The notes: generated by a model not told the origin, from the sequence alone. DNA of 8,150 nucleotides from Maribacter sp. (GCA_013001935.1 JABDKZ010000201.1:1-8150); one strand, 5' to 3'; positions 1 to 7,487 are shown, counted from the first letter of the stretch. Numbers and translations are program-made.

Positions 1-78
1 GCTTTATCCATGCTGTTAGATTTAAGTTCTTAGTGTCTAAAAAGCGTGTAAATATGTACGCCTGGCAGATTTCAATAG

Positions 79-252
79 TTATGAGCTCTCATTTCCTTCC
101 TTTCTCTTCCGACCATATTTTCCAATCAAACCAATTATAAGAAAAATAAACCCCAAAGGCCAAACGGCCGAATTTTGATAGATTACTAAGCCTGCAATAA
201 CCCATACCAATCCAAGGACGAGAAAAACATTATTGATCTTCTGATCTTTCAT
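79..252 (-). CDS. Small two-helix membrane protein, 57 aa, unknown function
   Basis: A short reading frame runs from ATG (250-252) to TAA (79-81). The product begins with a charged head (MKDQKINN), has a hydrophobic helix at about residues 9-25, a short turn (YQNSAVWP, 25-32), a second hydrophobic helix at about 33-44, and a strongly basic tail (KYGRKRKEGNESS). This helix-turn-helix-basic-tail pattern is typical of small inner-membrane proteins, and the positive-inside rule puts the tail in the cytoplasm. It follows the desaturase stop by 48 bases on the same strand with no evident terminator between, so co-transcription is plausible. There is no clear Shine-Dalgarno sequence, only an AT-rich leader, as is usual in Bacteroidota. 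I do not recognise the family and assign no function. That the gene is real rests on the clean membrane-protein composition and the gene context. Confidence 0.6.
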   Translation of the reverse strand: MKDQKINNVFLVLGLVWVIAGLVIYQNSAVWPLGFIFLIIGLIGKYGRKRKEGNESS

Positions 253-300
253 TGTAATAAATCTAATTAAAAACTGGGAAAAGCGTGTTCTAAAATTAAA

Positions 301-1398
301 TTACGCCGGTATTTGCTGCATGTTTCCCAGCTGACGGAGCATTTTAGCATGCTCTTGTAGCGCCGAGAAAAAAGTCTGGTTGGAACGGTAAGGCATGCCG
401 TATTCTTTGGCAGTATCTTCTACAATACCTGATAATTTCCTATAATGAACATGGCAAATTCCGGGTAATAAATGGTGTTCAATTTGATAATTCAAGCCGC
501 CAATGAACCAGGTAAACAGTTTAGATCGGGGAGAATAATTAATAGTTGTAGCAAATTGATGCATATACCAATCACCTGCAATAAGTCCATTTTTATCCGG
601 CCTCGGAAATTCGGCCCCGGGGATTATATGTGAGACCTGAAATACAGCACTTATTAAAAGTCCGGTAAGAAAATGCATGCTAAGGAAAGCCAATAAAATG
701 TACCACCACGGTAACTCTACCACAATTAAGGGTATCACAAGGGCATAAGAATAGTATAACACTTTCCAACCTAGTATACTTAGCATTGTATTTCTAAATT
801 CATTTTTCTCTTTCAGGAAGCCCATTTTATGATACCGATTCGCCCTGACAAAATCTTTAGTTGTGACCCATGACAAAGTCGCCAGCCCATAAAAAAACCA
901 TATGTAGATGTGTTGAAACTGGTGCGACCAGTATTTTTTGGCATGTGGTGAAAAGCGCAGGAAAAATGGCGCATTGATATCATCATCGGCATGCTCTATG
1001 TTGGTGAATGTATGATGCAGTACATTGTGCTGAATTCTCCATACGGTTGCGTTTGCTCCGATAAGATTAAACGTATATCCTAAAAACTTATTGATTTTTT
1101 GGTTGTTTGAGTACGATCCATGAATAGCATCATGCGCAACACCCATTCCGATTCCAGCCATGCCAAGGCCACTTGTTATATATAATGAAAAAAGTAACCA
1201 CGGACTCTGGACGATTCCTGTGGCAATAATAATAAAAGGAAGGAAAAAAATAGCGAGCATTAATGCGGTTTTTGCAATCATGCTCTTATTAGCATGCCTA
1301 TCGCCTGGATTAGAATTGAAATAGACTTTTACTTTTTTGCGTAAGGCCTTTGAAAATTCAATACCTGTTTCTTTTGAAAATTTTGGGGGATTAATAAT
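301..1398 (-). CDS. Membrane fatty acid (acyl-CoA/acyl-lipid) desaturase, front-end type, with no canonical start codon
   Basis: A membrane-bound di-iron desaturase that would introduce a cis double bond into an acyl chain, using O2 and an external electron donor. Numbered from the first ATG (1279-1281; 326 aa), the histidine boxes are HDAIH (50-54), HNVLHH (85-90) and QIEHH (266-270). Gln in place of the first His of box 3 is the hallmark of front-end and linoleoyl-CoA-type enzymes; no cytochrome b5 domain is fused. Hydrophobic helices lie near 5-45, 122-140 and 165-215. The frame stays open upstream to a TGA at 1399-1401 and reads NPPKFSKETG, then ALRKKVKVYF, which resembles the usual N-terminus of this family. 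Including it gives 365 aa, close to the expected 360-370. No ATG, GTG or TTG occurs there, only ATT at 1396-1398 and 1393-1395, so the frame is drawn from 1398 as a possible ATT start. If translation begins at 1281, the protein lacks its cytosolic head. Family is confident; the start and substrate are not. Confidence 0.85.
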   Translation of the reverse strand: MINPPKFSKETGIEFSKALRKKVKVYFNSNPGDRHANKSMIAKTALMLAIFFLPFIIIATGIVQSPWLLFSLYITSGLGMAGIGMGVAHDAIHGSYSNNQKINKFLGYTFNLIGANATVWRIQHNVLHHTFTNIEHADDDINAPFFLRFSPHAKKYWSHQFQHIYIWFFYGLATLSWVTTKDFVRANRYHKMGFLKEKNEFRNTMLSILGWKVLYYSYALVIPLIVVELPWWYILLAFLSMHFLTGLLISAVFQVSHIIPGAEFPRPDKNGLIAGDWYMHQFATTINYSPRSKLFTWFIGGLNYQIEHHLLPGICHVHYRKLSGIVEDTAKEYGMPYRSNQTFFSALQEHAKMLRQLGNMQQIPA

Positions 1399-1583
1399 TC
1401 AAGAGTTTTAATTAATAATAGTTGAATTTGCTCCTACAGCTAATAATCTGGATAGACAGAAATGAAGTTGTCCTGAAAAGTATTTTACAAAGAAGGAAAG
1501 CTATTTATCCACCAGAAAGATACGGAAAATAAAACCGTCAGAATTGCTTGACTGTTTCAAAGGCCCGTTAAATGCTGTATTTG
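1399..1583. other. Intergenic gap between methyltransferase and desaturase
   Basis: After the desaturase frame is extended to 1398, 185 bases remain without a gene. The stretch is AT-rich and should carry the desaturase leader. The only promoter-like string I see on the minus strand is TACTTTTC (1475-1482), one mismatch from the Bacteroidota -7 element TAnnTTTG, but no TTTG lies at a suitable distance upstream, so I do not call a promoter. A weak terminator-like hairpin is listed separately. No small open reading frame of note was seen. Confidence 0.4.
1526..1552 (-). terminator. Weak terminator-like hairpin after the methyltransferase gene
   Basis: On the minus strand, GTCAA (1548-1552) can pair with CTGAC (1537-1541), one pair being G-T, around a six-base loop. 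GG and then TTTTATTTT follow at once, giving a U-rich tract. It begins 31 bases past the methyltransferase stop, the right place for a Rho-independent terminator. The stem is only five pairs with little GC, so it may be inefficient or coincidental. Confidence 0.3.
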
Positions 1584-2489
1584 CTACACTTTTTCAAAAA
1601 CTAAGCGGTAGTGATCCATGATCTCTTTTTCAAAACAGACCCTGTTTGGACTTACTCTGAAAATTGCGACCAGGTGTCTGAATTCCTTGTCTGTAAAGTA
1701 TTTTGGAATGAGGGATAAGTAAAGCCAATATTTTTTAAGATGAAATTTTCTGAACTTCTTCCGCCATTGGGCAATGGTTTCAATATAGTCCAGTCTGCCA
1801 CTACTTTGAGAAATTAATTTGAAACCGGGTTTTGCACATTCGATAACCATTTCAGGGCCATATGGAAGCCAGGAGCCCGGGAATTGTTTTACCATGAGTG
1901 CCATAATATATGCTGCAGAGTCTTTTTCGGCATTGACATCCAGCTCCTCAAATTCGATCATGTTTTTGCTGAATACCATTGTCTGCATATAGAATCGCCC
2001 ACCAATAGGCAACAGATCATAGAGTGTTTTAAAAAAATCGCGGTAAACCTGTTCCTGTTTACCGGACTGCCATTCTTCTACGGAACAGAAATGTTCTAAA
2101 CCCCCAATGCAGGTAACGGCATCAAAAGTGCCGAAGTCCTCCGGCTTTACATAACGGCAATCTTTCACGATCACGTTATACCCATTTTTCTGACAGGCAT
2201 CAGCTTGTCCTTGAGAGAGCGTCAAGCCTATACTTTCTGCCCCTCTTTCCTGTACTATATATCGCGTAAAAGGTGCCCAACCACAGGCCATGTCGAGCAC
2301 TTTGCTGCCTTCACCAATGTGTAGGCTATCGGCTATGAATTTGTGTTTACTTTTTTGGGCTTCTTCGAGGGTCATTGAAAAATCACCATCGTATTTCGCT
2401 CCACTGTAATCCCCTGTTTCCCCCATGCTCAAACGAAATATCTCGTCGATAGTGGTATAGGTAAAATCTAAATCTTTTTGTTCGGCCAT
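1584..2489 (-). CDS. SAM-dependent methyltransferase, cyclopropane-fatty-acid/mycolic-acid synthase type
   Basis: A 301-residue class I methyltransferase, about the length of mycolic-acid cyclopropane synthases and shorter than E. coli Cfa, which carries an extra N-terminal domain. The SAM-binding motif I is VLDMACGWAPF (64-74), matching the family's VLDxGCGWG pattern with Ala for the second and last Gly. GLTLSQGQ (88-95) is the typical GxTxSxxQ signature. IGGLEHF (128-134) matches the family's active-site EHF element, and FYMQT (166-170) follows. The C-terminus (YRLVFEKV) resembles that of the family. Members transfer a methyl or methylene group to a double bond in a phospholipid acyl chain at the membrane face. 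Substrate and product (cyclopropane, methyl branch or neither) cannot be read from the sequence. It starts 35 bases after the DUF6090 stop with an A-rich leader (AATAGAAAAAACT before ATG), so the two may be co-transcribed. The next gene downstream is a desaturase, which could supply the unsaturated chain. Confidence 0.82.
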   Translation of the reverse strand: MAEQKDLDFTYTTIDEIFRLSMGETGDYSGAKYDGDFSMTLEEAQKSKHKFIADSLHIGEGSKVLDMACGWAPFTRYIVQERGAESIGLTLSQGQADACQKNGYNVIVKDCRYVKPEDFGTFDAVTCIGGLEHFCSVEEWQSGKQEQVYRDFFKTLYDLLPIGGRFYMQTMVFSKNMIEFEELDVNAEKDSAAYIMALMVKQFPGSWLPYGPEMVIECAKPGFKLISQSSGRLDYIETIAQWRKKFRKFHLKKYWLYLSLIPKYFTDKEFRHLVAIFRVSPNRVCFEKEIMDHYRLVFEKV

Positions 2490-2524
2490 AGTTTTTTCTA
2501 TTTGGAAATGTTGATCTGGGCAAC

Positions 2525-3325
2525 TTATTTATGCAATTCTTTGTCAATAAGGCTTAAAACTGTGTCTGAATAATCCATAAACCCTTGTGCTTGAATATTG
2601 CTAACTGAAAGCCAGTTAATTGTTGAACTAATTTTTCCTTCGAATTCTGTTGAACTAAATATGGTGTTTATATCAGATGGTAATTTAGACCGTCCAATTT
2701 CAAATTTATTTTTTGCGTCTTTTTTAAGCAATATTTCATCAATCCCTCCTGTACTTCCCGTCTTTACCATGACATTCCTAAATGGATAATTGGTGTACAT
2801 TGGAGGGCGTAAATGGTTAATATTGAATTCTAAATAGATCAGTTCCTCTTCAACGGCTTGGACAACCATACTTGACCAATTTGAGAGATGTTGTCTCAAG
2901 GAATCATTTTCTATCAAGGTTAACTTACCTCCATCCGTAAGCTGAGAAATGATACCTGAAGTAGGGTCAAACGTATAATTTGGAAGTATACTAGCAAAAA
3001 GGCTATCTATTTGTTCCGGGTCCTTTTCAAGTTGCGGATTGTCAAAAATTCGTAAGATTTCAAAACACGAATTCATCGCATCCTCTCGTTTCTTTATTTT
3101 CGTCAGTAGTTGGTTTTTATTTTGAATGAACTCGGTCTTTAACTGTTTAAGAAGTAATTGTTCCTCGATGCGATCTAATCGATTCGAATTCCAGCTATCT
3201 ATTTGAAGGGCTATTAAAATCCCTAAAACAACAAGAATGATCTCGCCTATGGCATAGGTCAGATATCTGCCAGTTTTTTTCTTTTCCATGAGTTGGTATC
3301 GTGTTTTTCGAAAAAAATTTATCAT
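2525..3325 (-). CDS. DUF6090 family membrane-anchored protein
   Basis: The 266-residue product opens with MINFFRKTRYQLMEKKKTG and continues YAIGEIILVVLGILIALQID, the strongly conserved head of DUF6090 proteins, which are abundant in flavobacteria, often in several copies. It has one membrane helix at about residues 22-42, preceded by a basic stretch that should stay in the cytoplasm. A probable coiled coil rich in Glu, Lys and Gln (about 50-90) and a mixed alpha domain (90-266) then face the periplasm. Function is unknown for the family and none is proposed. Length is normal and the frame is intact. The start is supported by the fit to the family N-terminus. AGGAGG occurs on this strand at 3341-3346, within a palindromic repeat, but 15 bases before ATG, longer than usual spacing. 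The methyltransferase gene follows closely on the same strand. Confidence 0.88.
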   Translation of the reverse strand: MINFFRKTRYQLMEKKKTGRYLTYAIGEIILVVLGILIALQIDSWNSNRLDRIEEQLLLKQLKTEFIQNKNQLLTKIKKREDAMNSCFEILRIFDNPQLEKDPEQIDSLFASILPNYTFDPTSGIISQLTDGGKLTLIENDSLRQHLSNWSSMVVQAVEEELIYLEFNINHLRPPMYTNYPFRNVMVKTGSTGGIDEILLKKDAKNKFEIGRSKLPSDINTIFSSTEFEGKISSTINWLSVSNIQAQGFMDYSDTVLSLIDKELHK

Positions 3326-3338
3326 TGTACGATTGTTT

Positions 3339-3402
3339 CCCCTCCTGGGAGGGTCGTTTATGCTTCATAGCTTTAGTGACGAAGCGGCTAGGGGTGGGTT
3401 TT
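3339..3402. repeat. GC-rich palindromic intergenic element
   Basis: Within AT-rich flanks there is a block made of three parts. CCCTCC (3340-3345) and GGAGGG (3348-3353) form an inverted repeat. GCTTC (3362-3366) and GAAGC (3381-3385) bound an imperfect hairpin with about nine of twelve pairs possible. GGCTAGGGGTGGGTTTT (3386-3402) closes the block. Its composition differs sharply from the surroundings. It resembles the CCTCCC...GGGAGG...GGGGTGGG intergenic repeats I recall as scattered through flavobacterial genomes; that match is from memory. ATAGCTTT (3367-3374) is also perfectly inverted at 3412-3419 (AAAGCTAT), allowing an alternative larger fold. It could stabilise or terminate the upstream transcript. 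Confidence 0.55.
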
Positions 3403-3437
3403 ACTTTTAAAAAAGCTATTTCAGAAAGATACCGATA

Positions 3438-4520
3438 TTATCTGCTCTTGACGTCATATTTCCTTTGCAAATCATCCCAGCCAGGTTGATGGATCTCCTT
3501 CATCAAACCTACATTAATGAGATCAAAGGCCGGGTGATCTTTAGGCAACATAAAACTTTGGTAGTGTTCTTTTAGTGTGAATGGAAGCAGTTTCACTTTT
3601 TCATCCAAAGAAAGTCGGTTGATGTAATACTGCAATACGGTATGATCGTATAACAGCACATCATTTTCTTTTTTGGCAAGGGCCCTTAGCGCAGGAATCG
3701 GAGAAGCATATGTTTGATTGACAGGAATATCCTCCTGTATCAAATAGGCCTCGCTGGTACTGGCTCCCACAGCTGATACGTTCTCTACTAACCGTAGATC
3801 TTCAGGGGATCTGATGTCTGTTTGCAATCCGCCAATAGTTAAGGCAGAAGCGATGCCTGCCGTAAAACTTGAGATAATGATCACAGCAGTAAACATCCAG
3901 ACTATGGCTATCGCCTTGCCTAAGTTCGACTTAGGTGCTTTATCGCCATACCCCACTGTAGTCATTGTCACGGCAGACCACCATAATCCATCAAATAAGC
4001 CCCACAGACCGGGACGAAATTGGAATTTATTATGACTGCGTTCAACGAGCCATAGAAAAAACCCAAAAATGAAAATCACAAGGATGAGAAGGAGGATGAT
4101 CTTTAAAAAGGCTATTGAAAAAATATTACTGATGAAAACACTTAAAGTTGAACGATTCAGGTATGGAATAGCTACCCCAATACTGGAAATGAAATAGGGT
4201 TGGGTCATGTCAAATTTATCAACCCTCAATTCATTTACATCCATCGGATTGATGGTGAGGTCGATTTCCTCGTATTCCAGTCGTTTTAAAATCCCAATGA
4301 AGTCAGAGTATTCCTGATATCGAAAATTCAGATCAGAAGACGTTGCAATACTTTCCCATAATTCAATGCTCAAACCTTCATAGGTATTGTCTGCCGTTTT
4401 GATCACAAAAGGAGGGTTATGGTAAATACCAACCACAAGGGTATCTCCTTGAGAATACATTTGCTGCCAATTCCCCATTAGCAAGGCAAGGATGAATATG
4501 TAAAACAACTGTCGTCTCAT
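3438..4520 (-). CDS. GluR0-type ligand-gated potassium channel (prokaryotic ionotropic glutamate receptor-like)
   Basis: A 360-residue channel with the bacterial glutamate-receptor layout. A signal peptide (about 1-24, ending YSQ) precedes lobe S1 of a solute-binding-like domain (27-118), a membrane helix (about 136-158), a re-entrant pore loop with TMTTVGYGDKAP (185-196), a second pore helix (about 202-228), and lobe S2 (about 237-355). TVGYGD is the potassium filter. SSFTAGIASALT (217-228) corresponds to the SYTANLAAFLT gating segment of animal receptors. R99, nine residues before the Pro of QPY, sits where the family Arg binds the ligand alpha-carboxylate, and D292 (LLYD) where an acidic residue binds the amino group, so an amino acid ligand is likely. 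The usual Thr four residues before that Arg seems to be N95. The ligand should bind in the periplasm and open an inner-membrane potassium pore. The start ATG overlaps the sensor stop as ATGA, implying translational coupling. Confidence 0.9.
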   Translation of the reverse strand: MRRQLFYIFILALLMGNWQQMYSQGDTLVVGIYHNPPFVIKTADNTYEGLSIELWESIATSSDLNFRYQEYSDFIGILKRLEYEEIDLTINPMDVNELRVDKFDMTQPYFISSIGVAIPYLNRSTLSVFISNIFSIAFLKIILLLILVIFIFGFFLWLVERSHNKFQFRPGLWGLFDGLWWSAVTMTTVGYGDKAPKSNLGKAIAIVWMFTAVIIISSFTAGIASALTIGGLQTDIRSPEDLRLVENVSAVGASTSEAYLIQEDIPVNQTYASPIPALRALAKKENDVLLYDHTVLQYYINRLSLDEKVKLLPFTLKEHYQSFMLPKDHPAFDLINVGLMKEIHQPGWDDLQRKYDVKSR

Positions 4521-7459
4521 TTCTTTTTCGTCAATTCATGGTGAATGGAAAAATGTATGAATTGAGCGATGACTCTAAACATGATCAGATCATTCCCATC
4601 AAAATCATTCTTATTAAGACTATAGGCGCATAATACCACGGGCTGGCCGTTCTCTAACGTAAAAGGTACAAACAACATAGAATTAAAGTGGTAAGCATCT
4701 TTTTCCTGGATGTACATGCCGTGCTCCTTCTCAAAATCATTGATCATGACTTCCTCGTTTTGGCTCATGGCCCAACAGGTCAAACTGGTTTTAAGATTGA
4801 AGGGTTTACTTCTAAAAGTATACCCACTTCGTTCCTGGTTGGAATACCCTCTATGGACGATTTCATTTTTTTCCTTAAAAGCGATCTCAAAGGCGTTAAT
4901 ATCCGCGGCCTGGTTTACAGCTTTGCCCATGGCCGCAATGATGTCATCCCATGATGCGTTTTTTGGAATTTCTTTGATAAATAGTTCAAGGGTTTGAATA
5001 TTAGAATTGGCATTGGCTAATGCTGCTTTTTGGTCTTCAAATTCCCGAATCTTGCGATGAAGCTGTGCTTCTTTATCGGCAAGCTTTTCATTCGAGTATT
5101 TCAACAATTTTTGAAACCTTTTTAATCGCCGCTTTACGTAAAACCGAAAGTAATACCCTACTAGTAGCAGCAACAGGCCAATGGCACCATATATGAACCA
5201 GGATCGCAAATACCAGGGCAGGAATACATTAAATCGGATCTCTACAGGAGTACTCCATTGGTAGCCACCCGGCTGTCTGGCCCTCAATTCCAGGAAATAA
5301 TCGCCGAGTTCGGCCGGGCTCAACTTTAAAATATTCGAATGTCCATTAGATAGCCATTGCTGTTCTTCCAGCATGATCTGTCTGTCTTTTGCCGGCAACA
5401 AGCGGTATTCATAGTGTACTTTCCTGGCCGGAAAAGATAAATTTGAAAATTCTAATTGGAGCGATTCACTTTTATTAAGTCTGAAAACCTGGTCAAAGTC
5501 CTCGGTGAATTCCCTACTCTGAACAGTGACCTTCCTAATACTGGGTATATTCGAATAAGGCAAGGCAGCCGCTGACATACGTGAGTAAACAAGGCCTTCA
5601 GCCGTGCCGGCCCAAAGGCGACCCTGGGCATCCATTGTAATACAGCGATATGCACTAATGACTGCAGGTAAACCTTCCAACTCTCCTAAGGCCGTAGAAG
5701 TATTTTGGTGGTGGTAGACCAGACCTTTGGTAGCAGTAGCAATCCAAATGGCATCATTGGAAGAGTGTGTGACACCCCGTACCTCTTCCTGCTTTAATAT
5801 GTCGTTTTGGACAAGCGAAATATTTTCAGAATCGTACCGCAGCAAGCCATCCGTTGTCGCAAGCCATACGACACCGCGATCGTCAATGGTTAAATCATGC
5901 GCTTCAAAATTTAGTATGGCTTCAAAGGGGAGGGCAGGACTCAGATTTTCGAATTTATCTTGTGCCGGGTTATAGCGGTACAGATAACTATTTTCCCCAA
6001 TACCAACTGCATAGATCTCACCTCTGGAGCTTTCTTTGATTGCCAGGACCCTGCTGGAAAATCCTTTATTATCATCGTAGTAGCTGATCTCACCGCTTGC
6101 ATTTATTTTCGCTATACCAACAATTGGTGTATTTAAAGGAGCCTGGCAAAACCACAGGTTTCCTTTACTGTCGGGATAAAGATTGAAAATGGCCTCACCC
6201 CGTTCATGGAAGTCATATCGTTTGACGACCCTGTTATTATCATATTTTATTAGTTCAACTTTCGGTGTAGTCGTTGTCACCCAGGTGAAACCGGCGATGT
6301 CCTGGGCCACGGCATTTGCCTGTAAATTATTGTAAATAGTCCTGGCATTGAATTCATCTTTATCCGGTGAGATCTCATACAGATAATTAATCGGCACCCA
6401 GGCGTTCCCTTCATTCCCCAGGGCAATACCAATAGGATTGTTCAAGGGTAAATTATTTACTGTTTTGAAAAAACGTTCTTGTAGCAACCACAGTCCCGTA
6501 TCTGAAGCTATCCAAAGTTGATCTGAATCACTCGCACTATCTGTGGTTACATAGATCTCATGGATGTGACCAAATTCTAATTCTTCCACACGGTGGGCTT
6601 CATTGGCTCCATAAACGGTTTGTGGCGGACTGTTTAAATCTGTAAGCTTTAATAGCTTTCCTTTTTGTGTTCCAATGATGTATTGATCCTTTTGATCAGC
6701 GTGAATGGCCGTTATAAAGTCATCTTCGATGGCAATAGTCTTAATCAGCCGAAGATTGTTTCCCTGAATGGAATAAACACGCAGGACATCGCTTCCCACC
6801 AGTAGAAGATTTTTGTGGATCAACAAGGTATTCCCATTTTTGAGATCTAGTTTTCTTTCAAAGGAATCGGCGGAACTATCGAAGAAAAATAGCCCATCCA
6901 GAGGGCTCAACGCCCAAATCCCTCCAGTGAGGTCCTTCTGCAAGCTTAGTTCTTGTGCACCATCTGATTCCGAAAACTTATAATTTTTAAAATCACCTCC
7001 CTGCATTCTGCCAATACTGTGATTGGATTGACTAAGCCAGATCTCCTGATCCTGACCCAGGATAAAACTGGTGGGAAAAAAAGGGAGGGCATCATCTTCA
7101 TTAATGCTGCCTTTCATCAACGCATTTGCTTCAGGTTTAGCCCCTACATCCTGAATTTGATAAAGGTTCAATTCATTAAGGAAAAGAAGATCATCTCCTT
7201 TTGCCGTCAATTGATTTATAAATTGACTCTCGGTATGAAGGCTGTAATTGTCATAATGAATACCATCAAATCGAAACAAGCCATTTTCGCTCCCGATCCA
7301 AATAAATCCAAGTGTATCCTTGATCACTGTAGAAACCTGGTCGAAAGGAGCGCCAGAGCTGGAATTATATTGAACATACCCGTATTGTTGTGCAGTAAGC
7401 TGAAAGCATATGCTACACAAACAGGAGAAAATAACTGTCTTGTTCAATTTTCTTATCAT
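4517..7459 (-). CDS. Propeller/Y_Y_Y transmembrane sensor with C-terminal GAF domain and no catalytic output
   Basis: A 980-residue protein. A signal peptide (about 1-24, ending LTAQ) is followed by a beta-propeller region of Reg_prop-type blades (about 30-630), seen in FIWIGSENGLFRFDG (52-66), LWIASDTGLWLL (315-326), VWLATTDGLLRYD (531-543), IWIATATKGLVYH (571-583) and LWAGTAEGLVYS (615-626). Next come a Y_Y_Y-like beta domain (about 660-745), a membrane helix (about 752-771), a basic stop-transfer stretch (RFYVKRRLKRF) and a coiled coil (about 783-828). A GAF-like domain (about 832-975) ends the protein. The positive-inside rule puts the propeller in the periplasm and the GAF domain in the cytoplasm. 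Relatives usually end in a histidine kinase, AraC regulator, GGDEF or phosphatase domain; this one stops after GAF. The start is fixed by an in-frame TAG three codons upstream. It overlaps the channel gene by four bases. The ligand is unknown; many relatives respond to glycans, but nothing here shows that. Confidence 0.88.
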   Translation of the reverse strand: MIRKLNKTVIFSCLCSICFQLTAQQYGYVQYNSSSGAPFDQVSTVIKDTLGFIWIGSENGLFRFDGIHYDNYSLHTESQFINQLTAKGDDLLFLNELNLYQIQDVGAKPEANALMKGSINEDDALPFFPTSFILGQDQEIWLSQSNHSIGRMQGGDFKNYKFSESDGAQELSLQKDLTGGIWALSPLDGLFFFDSSADSFERKLDLKNGNTLLIHKNLLLVGSDVLRVYSIQGNNLRLIKTIAIEDDFITAIHADQKDQYIIGTQKGKLLKLTDLNSPPQTVYGANEAHRVEELEFGHIHEIYVTTDSASDSDQLWIASDTGLWLLQERFFKTVNNLPLNNPIGIALGNEGNAWVPINYLYEISPDKDEFNARTIYNNLQANAVAQDIAGFTWVTTTTPKVELIKYDNNRVVKRYDFHERGEAIFNLYPDSKGNLWFCQAPLNTPIVGIAKINASGEISYYDDNKGFSSRVLAIKESSRGEIYAVGIGENSYLYRYNPAQDKFENLSPALPFEAILNFEAHDLTIDDRGVVWLATTDGLLRYDSENISLVQNDILKQEEVRGVTHSSNDAIWIATATKGLVYHHQNTSTALGELEGLPAVISAYRCITMDAQGRLWAGTAEGLVYSRMSAAALPYSNIPSIRKVTVQSREFTEDFDQVFRLNKSESLQLEFSNLSFPARKVHYEYRLLPAKDRQIMLEEQQWLSNGHSNILKLSPAELGDYFLELRARQPGGYQWSTPVEIRFNVFLPWYLRSWFIYGAIGLLLLLVGYYFRFYVKRRLKRFQKLLKYSNEKLADKEAQLHRKIREFEDQKAALANANSNIQTLELFIKEIPKNASWDDIIAAMGKAVNQAADINAFEIAFKEKNEIVHRGYSNQERSGYTFRSKPFNLKTSLTCWAMSQNEEVMINDFEKEHGMYIQEKDAYHFNSMLFVPFTLENGQPVVLCAYSLNKNDFDGNDLIMFRVIAQFIHFSIHHELTKKK

Positions 7460-7487
7460 GTTTTTCTAAAGAATCTTAGCATGGAGC

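Noticed and set aside
1..78. Possible gene end or regulatory site at the left edge
   Set aside because: Only very short frames and no hairpin or repeat were seen; nothing here can be supported.
1475..1482. TACTTTTC as a Bacteroidota -7 promoter element for the desaturase
   Set aside because: It has one mismatch and no TTTG at the expected upstream spacing, and similar strings are frequent in AT-rich DNA.
3301..3489. Plus-strand 62-codon frame reading through the palindromic repeat
   Set aside because: It overlaps the DUF6090 start and the channel end on the other strand, and its middle is just a translation of the repeat; such peptides are common false genes in flavobacteria.
4688..4997. 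Two overlapping plus-strand frames opposite the GAF region
   Set aside because: Two frames covering the same antisense stretch reflect low stop density opposite a coding gene; neither has recognisable features.
5452..5655. Minus-strand 67-codon frame inside the sensor gene
   Set aside because: It lies in an alternative frame within continuous sensor coding sequence and has no start context of its own.
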